The notes below the pieces were generated by a model that had not been told where the DNA came from, did not search any database, and saw nothing but the letters and a program-made list of their open reading frames with translations. 44,152 nucleotides of DNA from Acidimicrobiales bacterium (GTDB lineage Bacteria; Actinomycetota; Acidimicrobiia; Acidimicrobiales; UBA8190). Shown here piece by piece: positions 7,494-15,694 of this stretch (position 1 is the first letter of the stretch; the number at the start of each line of letters is the position of its first letter). The position numbers were made by a program, and so were the translations under genes. The stretch is from contig JASHUM010000122.1 in NCBI GenBank assembly GCA_030040015.1, positions 1 to 44,152 on the forward strand, read 5' to 3'.

Positions 7494-9905
7494 TCAGGAC
7501 GACGCCTCGCGTTCGAGTGCCCGGCGCAGGGCCCCCTCGACGGCGTCCAGGCGACCGCGGTCGGTGACCTTTCCGCCGGACTCGTCGCGGACGTAGAAGG
7601 CGTCGACGACGTCGTCGCCGAGGGTCGAGACCCGGGCCGTGGTCACGTCGAGGTCCTGGCCGAACAGTGCGTTGGTCACGTCGTGGAGCAGGCCGGCTCG
7701 GTCCGGGGCCCGGACCTCGATCACCGTCGAGGTCGCCGATGCCCCGTTGTCGACCGTGACCGTGATCCCGGCCGGGGTGGCGGCCGCCCGCCTCCTGTGT
7801 CCGTACAGGCGGTCCTGCTCCGCCAGGCGCTCGTCCAATGGCAGGGTGCCGCGCAGGACGGCGTCGATCTCGTCGCCCACCCGCTCCCAGGCCGGCCAAC
7901 GGCCCCGGGACGGCTCCACCACGAAGATCTCCACGGCGAACTCCCCCTCGCCGGCGACGTCGGCCGAGCGGACGTCGAGACCCCGCAGCGCCAGCACCCC
8001 GGTGACGGCGGCGAGCAGACCGGGACGGTCGCGGGCCACGACCGTGAGGTTGGGCGTGTCCTGCGCCAGCACGGTGCGACCCAGGACCTCCACCTGGCGC
8101 ATGAGCTGGCGGTGTCGGTCGGTGATGGGCGACGGCGGGGTGAGCGCCGGCGCCGTCCCGGCCAGGCGGGCGCGTACCCGGCGCACCAGCTCGGCCACCA
8201 ACCCGGCCTTCCACGGTCCCCATGCCGCCGGCCCGGTGGCCGTCCCGTCCGCCTCGGCCAGGACGGTCAGCAGGTCGAGGGTCTCGGTGTCGCCCACCGC
8301 TTCGGCGACGGTGTCGATGGTGACCGGGTCGTCGAGGTCCCGTCGAGTGGCGACGTCGGGGAGGAGCAGGTGGTGGCGGACCATGGCGACGAGCACGGCG
8401 ACGTCCTTCTCGGGGAAGCCCATGCGCCGGCCGATCCGGCTCACGATCTCCGTGCCCACCTCGGTGTGGTCGCCGGGGAAGCCTTTGCCGATGTCGTGGA
8501 GGAGCGCGCCCACGAGCAACAGGTCGGGCCGGGCGACGCGGGCGGCCGCGGTGGCGGCGTTGGCCGCCGTCTCGAGCAGGTGCCGGTCGACGGTGAAGCG
8601 GTGGTAGGCGTTGCGCTGAGGGCGGTTGCGAACCGCCTGCCACTCGGGGAGCACGCGCACCAGGAGCTGGTGCTGGTCGAGGGCCTCCAACGACGAGACC
8701 GCCGGCGGACCGGCGGCGAGAACCCGAACGAAGCTCTGGCGCAGCTCGAACGGCCATGGATCGGCGGGTGCCGGGGACCGCCCGGCAAGGGTCTCGAGCG
8801 CGGCGCGGCCCAGCGGCAGGCCTCGCTCGGCGGCGACGGCCGCCAGCCGCAGAGGGAGCGTGACGTCGTCGGCGACGGCGGCGTGCCCGGCCAGGACCAC
8901 CTCGCTGGCGCCGTTGTCTGCGGCGACGGCCAGACCGTCCTCCACCGGCACCGGGTGGTGCCGGGGCGTCGCCGGCTCGTCGGGGCTACCGGCCGCGTCG
9001 TGTGGGTCGATGCGCCGCCGGCGGAGCCCGCCCGACCGGCGGTGGGGCTGCCACAGGGCTCGACGACGCCACACGTCGTCGACCACCCAAGCGATGGTCC
9101 GTCCGGCCTCGGCCACCTCGGCCATGAGGGCGTCGGCGTCGGTATTGCCGAGCGCGGCAGCGACGGCGTCCTGTTCCTGGAGGAGCAGCTTGTCGGTGGC
9201 GCGGCCGGTCAGCCGGTGCAGCTCCACCCGGGCCGCAGTGAGGACCTGGCGAGGGCCGTCGAGGGCCTCGAGGTCGACCTGGTCGGCCACTGCCGGCACG
9301 GCATGGGCGACGGCCGACACGGCGTGCACGTCGCGAAGACCGCCGTGGGCCTCTTTGAGGTCGGGCTCGAGCAGGAAGGCCACGTCGCCGTGCTCTGCCT
9401 GCCGGGCCGCCACTTGCCCGGCCAGGCGGGGAAGAGCGGTCGGGGCTTTGCGCCGCCACAGGGCGAGGGCGTCGGCCAGGAGCGGGACCACCACGGTGGT
9501 GTCGCCGGCGACCAACCGCCCGTCGAGGAGGCCGAGCTGGGCTCGCAGGTCGCTGGCGGCCACGGCGAGGACGTCCTTGGGCCGTCGCACGGAATGGTCG
9601 AGGCGGATGCCCTCGTCCCACACCGGGTACCACACGGCGTCGGCCAGGCGGTCGACGTTGCGGCGGCCCTGGTGCACCAGCACGACGTCGAGGTCGCTGA
9701 AGGGGCACAGCTCGCCCCGGCCGTACCCACCCACCGCCAGCAGAGCCACTCCACGGTCGTCACCACCCGACGCCGAAGTGAGCAACCCGCCCAGCCACAC
9801 GTCGGCGGCTCGGGCGAGGGCGCGGCAGAAGTCGTCGCCGTACAGGTCGGTGCGCGCCAAGAGCTCCTGGCGAGCGGCGCGGAACGACACGACCGACGGT
9901 AGCAC
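7494..9905 (-). CDS. glnD: Bifunctional PII uridylyltransferase / uridylyl-removing enzyme
   Basis: GlnD modifies the PII signalling protein and so reports glutamine status. The 803-residue product has all four parts in order: nucleotidyltransferase (GGYGRGELCPFSDLD, about 59-73), the helical UTase-linker region with FLLEPDLKEAHGGLRD (about 177-192), an HD domain (LLHDIGKGFPGDHTEVG, about 468-484) and two C-terminal ACT domains (about 620-690 and 728-795). The length matches actinobacterial homologues. In actinobacteria PII may be adenylylated rather than uridylylated, so the nucleotide is uncertain. GTG 9905 and GTG 9890 are both possible starts; 9905 is used. It is not next to amtB or glnB here. 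It is divergent from the flavoprotein gene with 36 bases between starts. Confidence 0.93.
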   Translation of the reverse strand: MLPSVVSFRAARQELLARTDLYGDDFCRALARAADVWLGGLLTSASGGDDRGVALLAVGGYGRGELCPFSDLDVVLVHQGRRNVDRLADAVWYPVWDEGIRLDHSVRRPKDVLAVAASDLRAQLGLLDGRLVAGDTTVVVPLLADALALWRRKAPTALPRLAGQVAARQAEHGDVAFLLEPDLKEAHGGLRDVHAVSAVAHAVPAVADQVDLEALDGPRQVLTAARVELHRLTGRATDKLLLQEQDAVAAALGNTDADALMAEVAEAGRTIAWVVDDVWRRRALWQPHRRSGGLRRRRIDPHDAAGSPDEPATPRHHPVPVEDGLAVAADNGASEVVLAGHAAVADDVTLPLRLAAVAAERGLPLGRAALETLAGRSPAPADPWPFELRQSFVRVLAAGPPAVSSLEALDQHQLLVRVLPEWQAVRNRPQRNAYHRFTVDRHLLETAANAATAAARVARPDLLLVGALLHDIGKGFPGDHTEVGTEIVSRIGRRMGFPEKDVAVLVAMVRHHLLLPDVATRRDLDDPVTIDTVAEAVGDTETLDLLTVLAEADGTATGPAAWGPWKAGLVAELVRRVRARLAGTAPALTPPSPITDRHRQLMRQVEVLGRTVLAQDTPNLTVVARDRPGLLAAVTGVLALRGLDVRSADVAGEGEFAVEIFVVEPSRGRWPAWERVGDEIDAVLRGTLPLDERLAEQDRLYGHRRRAAATPAGITVTVDNGASATSTVIEVRAPDRAGLLHDVTNALFGQDLDVTTARVSTLGDDVVDAFYVRDESGGKVTDRGRLDAVEGALRRALEREASS

Positions 9906-9941
9906 CGGGTTCGAAGCTGGGATCCGGGATAGACAGCGGGC

Positions 9942-11597
9942 GTGCGCTCGCGTCGCTGGTGGGGATGGGGATACGAGGGCGAAGGGCTCTCGGATGAGGA
10001 GCGGGCCGGTCTGGCCGCGGTTCTGGGCCCACGCATCGCCCTGGACGGGCATCGCCTCGACCCCCCTGACCTCGGCGAGCTCGAGCTCCCAGTGGCGCGA
10101 CTGGCGATGCCCAAGGCGCTGGCGGGCATCGTCTCCGACGAGCTGGAGGAGCGCGTCGGGCACTCCTACGGCAAGTCCTTTCGCGACGTGGTGCGGGCCC
10201 TGCACGGACGTATCGACCACCCGCCCGACCTGGTGGCCCGGCCCCGGTCGGAGTCAGAGGTCGCTGCCGTCCTCGACTGGTGCGCATCCTCGGGTACGGC
10301 CGTCATCCCCTACGGCGGTGGGTCGAGCGTGGTGGGGGGAGTCGAGCCCGACGTGGGTCATGGATATGCCGCCGCAGTGACGTTGGACGTGGGCGCGCTC
10401 GACCAGGTTCTCGAGGTGGACACCGTGTCGGGCGCGGCGCGCGTCCAGGCCGGGGTCCTGGGCCCGGCGCTCGAGGACCAGCTCCGGCCCTACGGCCTCA
10501 CCCTCAGGCACTTCCCCCAGAGCTTCGAGGTCTCGTCCCTGGGCGGGTGGATCGCCACGCGTTCGGGAGGCCACTTCGCCACGGGCCCGACCCACATCGA
10601 CGACCTGGTCGAATCGGTGCGCATGGTGTCGCCTGTCGGTGTGCTCGAGACCAGGCGGCTCCCGGCCTCGGGCGCGGGTCCCTCACCCGACCGGCTCGTG
10701 CTCGGCTCGGAAGGCATCCTGGGAGTCGTCACCGAAGCGTGGCTGCGTGTGCTCCCCAGGCCGCGCTTTCGGGCCGGAGGCTCGGTGCGGTTCGCTTCCT
10801 TCGAGAGAGGCGTCGACGCCGTGCGCGCCCTGTCCCAGTCCGGCCTGGCGCCCAGCAACTGCCGCCTCCTCGACCCGCTCGAGGCGCTCGTCAACGGTGC
10901 CGGCGACGGTGCCTCGGCCGTGCTCATCGTCGGCTTCGAGTCCGCCGACCACCCGCTGGGCCCCTGGGCGGCACGTGCCGCCGAGTTGGTCGGTGACCAC
11001 GGCGGCGTCGTGGACCCGGCCGGGTGGCGGGTGGACGAGCAAGGCGGCGACGCGACCAGGGGAGGCGACGCGGCGAGAGGCGGGGGAGCGTCCCAGGCGT
11101 GGCGGGCCTCCTTCCTGCGCGGTCCCTACGTCCGCGACGCGCTGGTGCGACTCGGTGCGCTGTGCGACACGTTCGAGACGGCGTGCATCTGGGACCGCTT
11201 CGCCGAGCTCCACCGCGACGTGACCGAGGCGGTGCGAGCCGGACTGGAGGAGGTCGGTGCGGGGACGGGCTTCGTCACGTGCCGGTTCACCCACGCCTAT
11301 CCGGACGGCGTCGCGCCGTACTTCACCGTGGTGGGACCGGCCCGTCTCGGTGCCGAGCTCGAGCAATGGGACACGGTCAAGGCCGCCGCCTCCGAGGCGG
11401 TGCTCCACGCCGGCGGGACCATCACCCACCATCACGCCGTCGGACGGGACCACCGACCCTGGTACGACCGGCAGCGTCCCGAGCTCTTCGCCCAGTCCCT
11501 GGCCGCCGCCAAGGCTGTTCTCGACCCCGAGGGCATCTGCAACCCTGGAGTGCTCCTCGACCCGCCCCGGCACCCCTTGGGACACCCGTCGCCCTAA
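9942..11597 (+). CDS. FAD-binding oxidase, alkylglycerone-phosphate-synthase-like
   Basis: A 551-residue flavoprotein of the vanillyl-alcohol-oxidase superfamily. The N-terminal FAD domain contains IPYGGGSSVVGGVEP (about 122-136) and SLGGWIATRSGGH. The C-terminal cap ends with HHHAVGRDHRPWYD near 496 and DPEGICNPGVL, which are close to the histidine-rich active-site and terminal motifs of alkyldihydroxyacetonephosphate synthase. That enzyme forms the ether bond of ether lipids, but many actinobacterial relatives have unproven substrates. The N-terminus MRSRRWWGWGYEGEG is typical of this subgroup. The GTG at 9942 sits close behind the glnD start with no clear ribosome site, so translation may be leaderless. 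A Gly/Asp-rich insertion lies near residues 366-384. Confidence 0.85.
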   Translation: MRSRRWWGWGYEGEGLSDEERAGLAAVLGPRIALDGHRLDPPDLGELELPVARLAMPKALAGIVSDELEERVGHSYGKSFRDVVRALHGRIDHPPDLVARPRSESEVAAVLDWCASSGTAVIPYGGGSSVVGGVEPDVGHGYAAAVTLDVGALDQVLEVDTVSGAARVQAGVLGPALEDQLRPYGLTLRHFPQSFEVSSLGGWIATRSGGHFATGPTHIDDLVESVRMVSPVGVLETRRLPASGAGPSPDRLVLGSEGILGVVTEAWLRVLPRPRFRAGGSVRFASFERGVDAVRALSQSGLAPSNCRLLDPLEALVNGAGDGASAVLIVGFESADHPLGPWAARAAELVGDHGGVVDPAGWRVDEQGGDATRGGDAARGGGASQAWRASFLRGPYVRDALVRLGALCDTFETACIWDRFAELHRDVTEAVRAGLEEVGAGTGFVTCRFTHAYPDGVAPYFTVVGPARLGAELEQWDTVKAAASEAVLHAGGTITHHHAVGRDHRPWYDRQRPELFAQSLAAAKAVLDPEGICNPGVLLDPPRHPLGHPSP

Positions 11598-11629
11598 CCT
11601 GGAGGCCGACCCCGACGTGGAGGGAGCCC

Positions 11630-11845
11630 GTGTCCCAGATCGAACCGAGGAAGAGGGGGGGCCTGCGCACCGTCGACCGGGCCCTGGCCGTAGCGGGCGT
11701 CGTCGGCGGGATCTTCGTCATCCTCTGGGTGGTGAGCGCGGTCGGGCACCTCGTGCTCGACGCCTTCAAGATCGTGATCCTGGTGGTGGTCGTGGCCCTG
11801 GTGGTGCGCCTCATCCACCTCTTCACCCGGGGGCGTCGCGGCTGA
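11630..11845 (+). CDS. Small two-helix membrane protein, unknown function
   Basis: A 71-residue protein: a basic N-terminus (QIEPRKRGGLR), one hydrophobic stretch VAGVVGGIFVILWVVSAVG and a second, VLDAFKIVILVVVVALVVRL, then a basic tail. Both are long enough to cross the membrane. The GTG at 11630 follows GGAGGGAG at about four bases, a strong ribosome site that separates it from the much longer open frame running through the flavoprotein gene. It lies 32 bases behind that gene and may be co-transcribed. No family recognised. Confidence 0.7.
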   Translation: MSQIEPRKRGGLRTVDRALAVAGVVGGIFVILWVVSAVGHLVLDAFKIVILVVVVALVVRLIHLFTRGRRG

Positions 11846-11902
11846 CGTCGACCCGGGGGGCGTCGCAGCTCACGTTCGGGCAGGGGCATCGCAGCTGACG
11901 CC
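11832..11902. repeat. Three imperfect ~18-bp repeats, 26-27 bp period
   Basis: Copies starting at 11832 (GGCGTCGCGGCTGACGTC), 11859 (GGCGTCGCAGCTCACGTT) and 11885 (GGCATCGCAGCTGACGCC) span the stop codon of the small membrane protein and the space before the convergent glycosyltransferase gene. They may be decayed tandem duplications; function unknown. Confidence 0.6.
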
Positions 11903-11904
11903 GC

Positions 11905-12945
11905 TCAGGAGCGCGCCGACAGCACCTGCTCGTAGAGGGCGACGTGGTCGGCCACCATCCGGCTGGTGGCGAAGTAGCCCTCGGCCGACGCCCGGCAGTC
12001 CCCCCTGCGTAGGGATCCGACCTTGTCGACGGCTTCGACCATGTCCTGGTCGTCGTGGCACAGGAAGCCGGTGACGCCGTCCTCGACCACCTCGGGCGCG
12101 GCACCCTCGGGGAAGGCCAGCACCGGGGTGCCGCAGGCGAAGGCCTCGAGCATCACCATGCCGAACGGCTCGTTCCAGCGGATGGGGAAGAGCAGCGCCC
12201 GGGCCCCGGCAAGGAGCTCGATCTTTCGCTCGTGGGAGACCTCGCCCAGATAGACGGCGTCGGCACCGAGAAGGGGAGCGACCTGTTCCTCGTAGTACGC
12301 CCGCTCCCATGCCTCGCGCATCTTGGCGGCCAGCAGGACGCGCATCCCCGCCTTGCGGGCGATCTCGATGGCCCGGTGGGCGCCCTTGTCGGGCGCCATG
12401 CGACCCAGGAAGAGGAGGTACTGACCATCCCCGTCACCGGCGCCGTCCCCGACCGGGAACTTCTCGGCGTCGATCCCGTGGTGGATGATCCCGGCGATCG
12501 GGACCTCGGGGGCAGCGGCGTGCTGGGCCCGCGAGATGCAGATGATCGGCACCCGACCTGCCACCGCCAGGTACAGGTCGGTCAGCTCGTCGTTGAAGGG
12601 GCCGTGGATGGTCGTGAGCACGGGAAGGTCGGGAAAGCGTTCGGCGTAGAAGGGCCCCACCACGGTGTGATCGTGGACGACGTCGAAGCCGCCCCCGGCG
12701 ATGTCGCGGTAGGCGTGCAACACGTGGCGCAGCTCGGGCACCGCCATCCCGATGCGCATGCCCTCGGCGTGCTCGAGCGCCCACTTGAGCGGCACCGGGG
12801 AGGTGGAGTCGCCGGTGGCGAAGAGCGTGATCTCGTGGCCGGCGGTCTGCAGTCCCCGAGCCAGCTCGTCCACGACGAGCTCGATCCCCCCGTACAGCGG
12901 TGGGGGAATCGGCGTCCATGGTGGGGCGATGACGGCCACGCGCAC
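11905..12945 (-). CDS. Glycosyltransferase family 4 protein
   Basis: A 346-residue retaining glycosyltransferase of the GT-B fold. The N-terminal domain opens MRVAVIAPPWTPIPPPLYGG, with the glycine-rich acceptor loop, and includes DVVHDHTVVGPFYA. The C-terminal nucleotide-sugar domain has LLFLGRMAPDKGAHRAIEIA and the E-x7-E motif in NEPFGMVMLEAFACGTPVLAF. The sugar donor and acceptor cannot be told from sequence. No partner glycan genes are adjacent, so it may act alone on a lipid or a small molecule. The GTG at 12945 gives the first strand directly; no good ribosome site is visible. Confidence 0.88.
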   Translation of the reverse strand: MRVAVIAPPWTPIPPPLYGGIELVVDELARGLQTAGHEITLFATGDSTSPVPLKWALEHAEGMRIGMAVPELRHVLHAYRDIAGGGFDVVHDHTVVGPFYAERFPDLPVLTTIHGPFNDELTDLYLAVAGRVPIICISRAQHAAAPEVPIAGIIHHGIDAEKFPVGDGAGDGDGQYLLFLGRMAPDKGAHRAIEIARKAGMRVLLAAKMREAWERAYYEEQVAPLLGADAVYLGEVSHERKIELLAGARALLFPIRWNEPFGMVMLEAFACGTPVLAFPEGAAPEVVEDGVTGFLCHDDQDMVEAVDKVGSLRRGDCRASAEGYFATSRMVADHVALYEQVLSARS

Positions 12946-13009
12946 GGAGGAGATTCAACCATCCCGCCGAAGCGCAGGACGCCCCCCGGGTAGTCTTCCT
13001 CGACGCCCC

Positions 13010-13081
13010 GGCGGCGTGGCCGAGTGGTTTAGGCAGGGGCCTGCAAAGCCCCGTACGGCGGTTCGATTCCGCCCGCCGCCT
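13010..13081 (+). tRNA. tRNA-Cys (anticodon GCA)
   Basis: A complete cloverleaf can be drawn: acceptor stem GGCGGCG (13010-13016) with CGCCGCC (13074-13080), D stem GCC/GGC, anticodon stem GGGGC/GCCCC around the loop CTGCAAA (13041-13047), and T stem GGCGG/CCGCC around TTCGATT. The discriminator base is T, as expected for cysteine. The CCA end is not encoded. No integrase or repeated 3' end is nearby. Confidence 0.95.
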
Positions 13082-13136
13082 CTACCGAGCAGGTGGGAAC
13101 AACTGGCTGCTCAGACCGACAGAAGATGACGAGAAC

Positions 13137-13595
13137 GTGAAGACCGCCGCTCTCCTCGGTGGTCTGGCCGTCGCCCTCACTGCCTGTTCCGCAGCGAGCC
13201 CAACCGGGCAGAGCGCGTCGGTACAGGTCATCGACGTCGCCGGACCCGGGCACGTGCTGGGTGACGCGCAGGGTCTCGCCCTGTACATCTATGTCCCTGA
13301 CAACCGTGGCGCGTCCGTCTGCTACAGCGCCTGCGCTTCGGCTTGGCCTCCCCTGGTCCTTCCGCCGGGCCAAAGAGAGTCCCGGGCCGAACGGGGAGTC
13401 GAGAAGCGGCTCCTGGGCACGACCCGCCGGGCCGACGGCGCCCTGCAGGTCACCTACGACGGATGGCCCCTCTACCTCTACATAGGAGACAGCCGCGGGG
13501 ACGTGACCGGGCAAGGGCTCGACATGGGGACGTGGTACCTCATGTCACCGACGGGCACGATCGTCAAGACACCTGTCGCGCCCGGACGCGGGTGA
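13137..13595 (+). CDS. Predicted lipoprotein, COG4315 / PF03640 repeat type
   Basis: A 152-residue exported lipoprotein: signal peptide 1-16 and lipobox ALTAC with the lipidated cysteine at 17. The mature part has two copies of the short repeat typical of this family: GLALYIYVPDNRGASVCYSACASAWPPL and, later, WPLYLYIGDSRGDVTGQG. The first contains a Cys pair, CYSAC. The family is common in soil bacteria and its function is unknown; proposals about electron transfer or metal binding are unproven. The GTG at 13137 overlaps the end of a five-codon frame starting at ATG 13126. It stands 55 bases behind tRNA-Cys. Confidence 0.82.
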   Translation: MKTAALLGGLAVALTACSAASPTGQSASVQVIDVAGPGHVLGDAQGLALYIYVPDNRGASVCYSACASAWPPLVLPPGQRESRAERGVEKRLLGTTRRADGALQVTYDGWPLYLYIGDSRGDVTGQGLDMGTWYLMSPTGTIVKTPVAPGRG

Positions 13596-13632
13596 GCCGC
13601 TCTGACCGGGAGCCGAAATCGGGGCCTTCGTG

Positions 13633-13656
13633 TCACCGCAAAGTCTTGGACGGTGA
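13633..13656. terminator. Weak inverted repeat between convergent genes
   Basis: TCACCG (13633-13638) and CGGTGA (13651-13656) could form a 6-bp stem with a 12-base loop between the lipoprotein stop and the convergent broken gene. No T-run follows; low confidence. Confidence 0.25.
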
Positions 13657-13670
13657 TCGGGTGGGAGACC

Positions 13671-14569
13671 TCAGCGACCGGCTGTCGCCGCTCTTGCCAG
13701 CTCATGGGGACCCGCCTCCGGGTAGCCACGGGCGGCACGGATCGCCGAGCCCCAGCGCGCCAGGATCGTCACGAGCTCGTCGAGGCTTTCGCCGAGCGCG
13801 TCGACGATCGCCCGGCACTGCACGTCGGTGGCGACCTCGATACGTTCCCGCTCGGCCCGTCCCTCCTCGGTGAGGAGCCCCTCTCGCAGCCAGCCTCTAT
13901 CGACGAGGCGTTCCTCGGCGGCGTCGAAATCGCTCTGGCTCCACGCTCGAGTCCGGCTGTACGTGCGCAAGGGGAGTCCCCAGTAGGGCTCGGTGAGGAG
14001 CGAGATCTCGCATCCGTCGAGCCCTGCCGCCGTCCAGGCGTTGACGTGGCAGTCGCCTCGGAACTCCCGCAACATGTCGGCTCGTCGCCACACGTCGCCG
14101 ACGGGGTTGTCGGGAAGGTCGAGCGACGCCAATCCGGCGTACAGCGGCCTACCTTCGGGCCTCAGCCGCTCGACGGCGAGAGCCAGCAGCTCGTTGGCAC
14201 GTTCGATGCCCTCGGGGCGCCCACCGACGATGCGGACCAGTTGGGCGATGGCCCCTCGTCCCGGACAGAACAGATGGTGCCAGCGTCGGTGAGCGACCAC
14301 CCCCGTTCGACTGCGGGCACGACCACTGACGGATTGAACACGCCGAAGGCGGCCGCAACCACCTGGCCGGGGACCTGGCCCATCACCGACCCCCGAGACG
14401 TGAAGTACGCCGCCATGTCGGGAGCGGCGACGCCGGAGAAGTCGCCGGGACTCGGCCCGAAGCCGAGCCGCCCGTAGCCTTGGTGGCACTCGGGGGAGAA
14501 GTACACCTGGGCGGCGACCGGCTCGACGACGGCGGCGACCGCCCTTGCCCTCTTGGACAGCTCCTCCAC
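13671..14569 (-). pseudogene. SCO6745-family protein, broken by one frameshift
   Basis: Two overlapping reading frames join into one family member of about 299 residues. The first, from GTG 14569 with AAGGAGG upstream, covers VAAQVYFSPECHQGYGRLGF through GTICSVRDEG. The second continues with GAIAQLVRIVGG, GRPLYAGLASLDLPDNP, MLREFRGDCHVNAWTAAGLDGCE and a C-terminal helix to 13671. The order and spacing match the SCO6745-like family of predicted helix-turn-helix proteins. The frames change at a four-base run (CCCC on the plus strand, 14252-14255), where one extra base would restore a single frame. This could be a true mutation, a sequencing or assembly error at a homopolymer, or programmed slippage; I cannot tell which. 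Confidence 0.75.
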
Positions 14570-14651
14570 CTCCGCCTCCTTCGACCCGCATCTTGCTCGC
14601 CAACTTCACGACTGGCAACGGGCTCCTGAGTTACCTCGTAGGCTCGGCATC

Positions 14652-15521
14652 GTGCACCCGGCCGACGCCTCGGACACCGGATCGGTCGGCGGATCGGTCG
14701 GAGGATCGGGCACGGGATCGGCCGGCGGCGGAGCGGGGGCGTCGGACGAGCAAGAGCGCATCATCGCCGAGCACGAGGCTGTCCACGGGCCGATGCCGAA
14801 GCGGATCCTCGCCGAGCTGCGTTCCCGGACGCAGCAGGCAGGAGGGGTTGCCGGCGAGGCGGGCAGCGTCGCTGCCAAGGCCGGCGGGGTGGCTGCCAAG
14901 GCCGGCGGGGCGGTGGGTGAGGCTGCCGAGGCGCTGCGGCTCGAGATCGTCGAGACCAAGCTCGAAGGACCGCGAGCCCTGGTCGGCCACGTGTTGGGGA
15001 TGCGATTGCTCATCCCGGCTGAAGGCGTCCACGGACCGCGCGAGACCGCGGCACTGCTCTACCTCTTTGCCGACGCCATCGCCATCCGTCCCACTGACGA
15101 CGCACCCATGTCGGCGGTCCCGCTCTACGGCCTGCACATCGTGATGCCTCACGTGGCCGTGGCCCGTTGGATGTACAAGGCGGGACGCACCGCTCACGCC
15201 AACATCGACCTGGCCAAGGACGAGCGTGGGGTCGAAGCTTCCCTGGCGGAGTGGACCGTCGACGACTTCCGTCAGGCTGACGACAAGCTCCAGGTCTTCA
15301 TGAGGAGCGACATCCAAGGTCAGGTGCACCTCTACGAAGCGCTCGGACTGGTGCACCTCGCCCTGCAGCCCGCAGCGGGGCGCATGGTCCGTCTGAAGAG
15401 CTCGCTGCCCGAGCCTCAGAGCGCGTACCAGCATCTGTGGAACGTGTTCGCCGAGGTCGTCGGTCCTGCCGGCCTCACCGTGGACAAGCCGCCCAAGGAG
15501 CACGACCAACCCTCTGCCTGA
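14652..15521 (+). CDS. Uncharacterised protein with Ala/Gly heptad region
   Basis: A protein of about 289 residues that I do not recognise. The N-terminus is Gly/Ser-rich (residues 10-30, coded by repeats of GGATCGG). A seven-residue pattern follows, AGSVAAK, AGGVAAK, AGGAVGE, partly coded by a 21-bp direct repeat near 14871-14910, which could form an amphipathic helix. The remainder (EIVETKLEGPRALVGHV to the end) looks like a folded soluble domain of about 180 residues with ADAIAIRPTDDAPM and DLAKDERGVEASLAEW. No signal peptide or membrane segment is evident. The start is uncertain: GTG 14652 avoids overlap with the divergent gene; an upstream in-frame start at 14553 would overlap it. Confidence 0.6.
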   Translation: MHPADASDTGSVGGSVGGSGTGSAGGGAGASDEQERIIAEHEAVHGPMPKRILAELRSRTQQAGGVAGEAGSVAAKAGGVAAKAGGAVGEAAEALRLEIVETKLEGPRALVGHVLGMRLLIPAEGVHGPRETAALLYLFADAIAIRPTDDAPMSAVPLYGLHIVMPHVAVARWMYKAGRTAHANIDLAKDERGVEASLAEWTVDDFRQADDKLQVFMRSDIQGQVHLYEALGLVHLALQPAAGRMVRLKSSLPEPQSAYQHLWNVFAEVVGPAGLTVDKPPKEHDQPSA

Positions 15522-15561
15522 GCATCAGGCCGCTCCACCCTCCACTGCCTCGGGCGCCCCC

Positions 15562-15617
15562 GGGGGGTCAGCCCCCCCTGTCGAGGAGGAGCACGGGCGC
15601 GCGCCACCGAGGCGCGC
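15562..15617. terminator. Two strong stem-loops between convergent genes
   Basis: GGGGGG (15562-15567), loop TCAG, CCCCCC (15572-15577) forms one hairpin. GCGCGCC (15599-15605), loop ACCGA, GGCGCGC (15611-15617) forms a second, perfect 7-bp hairpin. They lie in the 173-base gap between the unknown gene and the convergent dehydratase gene, so bidirectional termination is plausible. Neither is followed by a T-run. The rest of the gap (15618-15694) shows nothing recognisable. Confidence 0.5.
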
Positions 15618-15694
15618 ACCTGGTGAGCGGTGCAGGTTCAACAGGTTCAGAGGAAGTGCACTGCCCCCGAGATTACTCAGCCGCCTGCAACGTT

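Noticed and set aside
7683-9902. A 739-codon plus-strand open frame opposite glnD
   Set aside because: GlnD on the minus strand has all four domains intact; the antisense frame is a consequence of third-position GC bias.
13010-13670. Integration site of a mobile element at tRNA-Cys
   Set aside because: No integrase gene, no repeated tRNA 3' end and no change in base composition are visible next to it.
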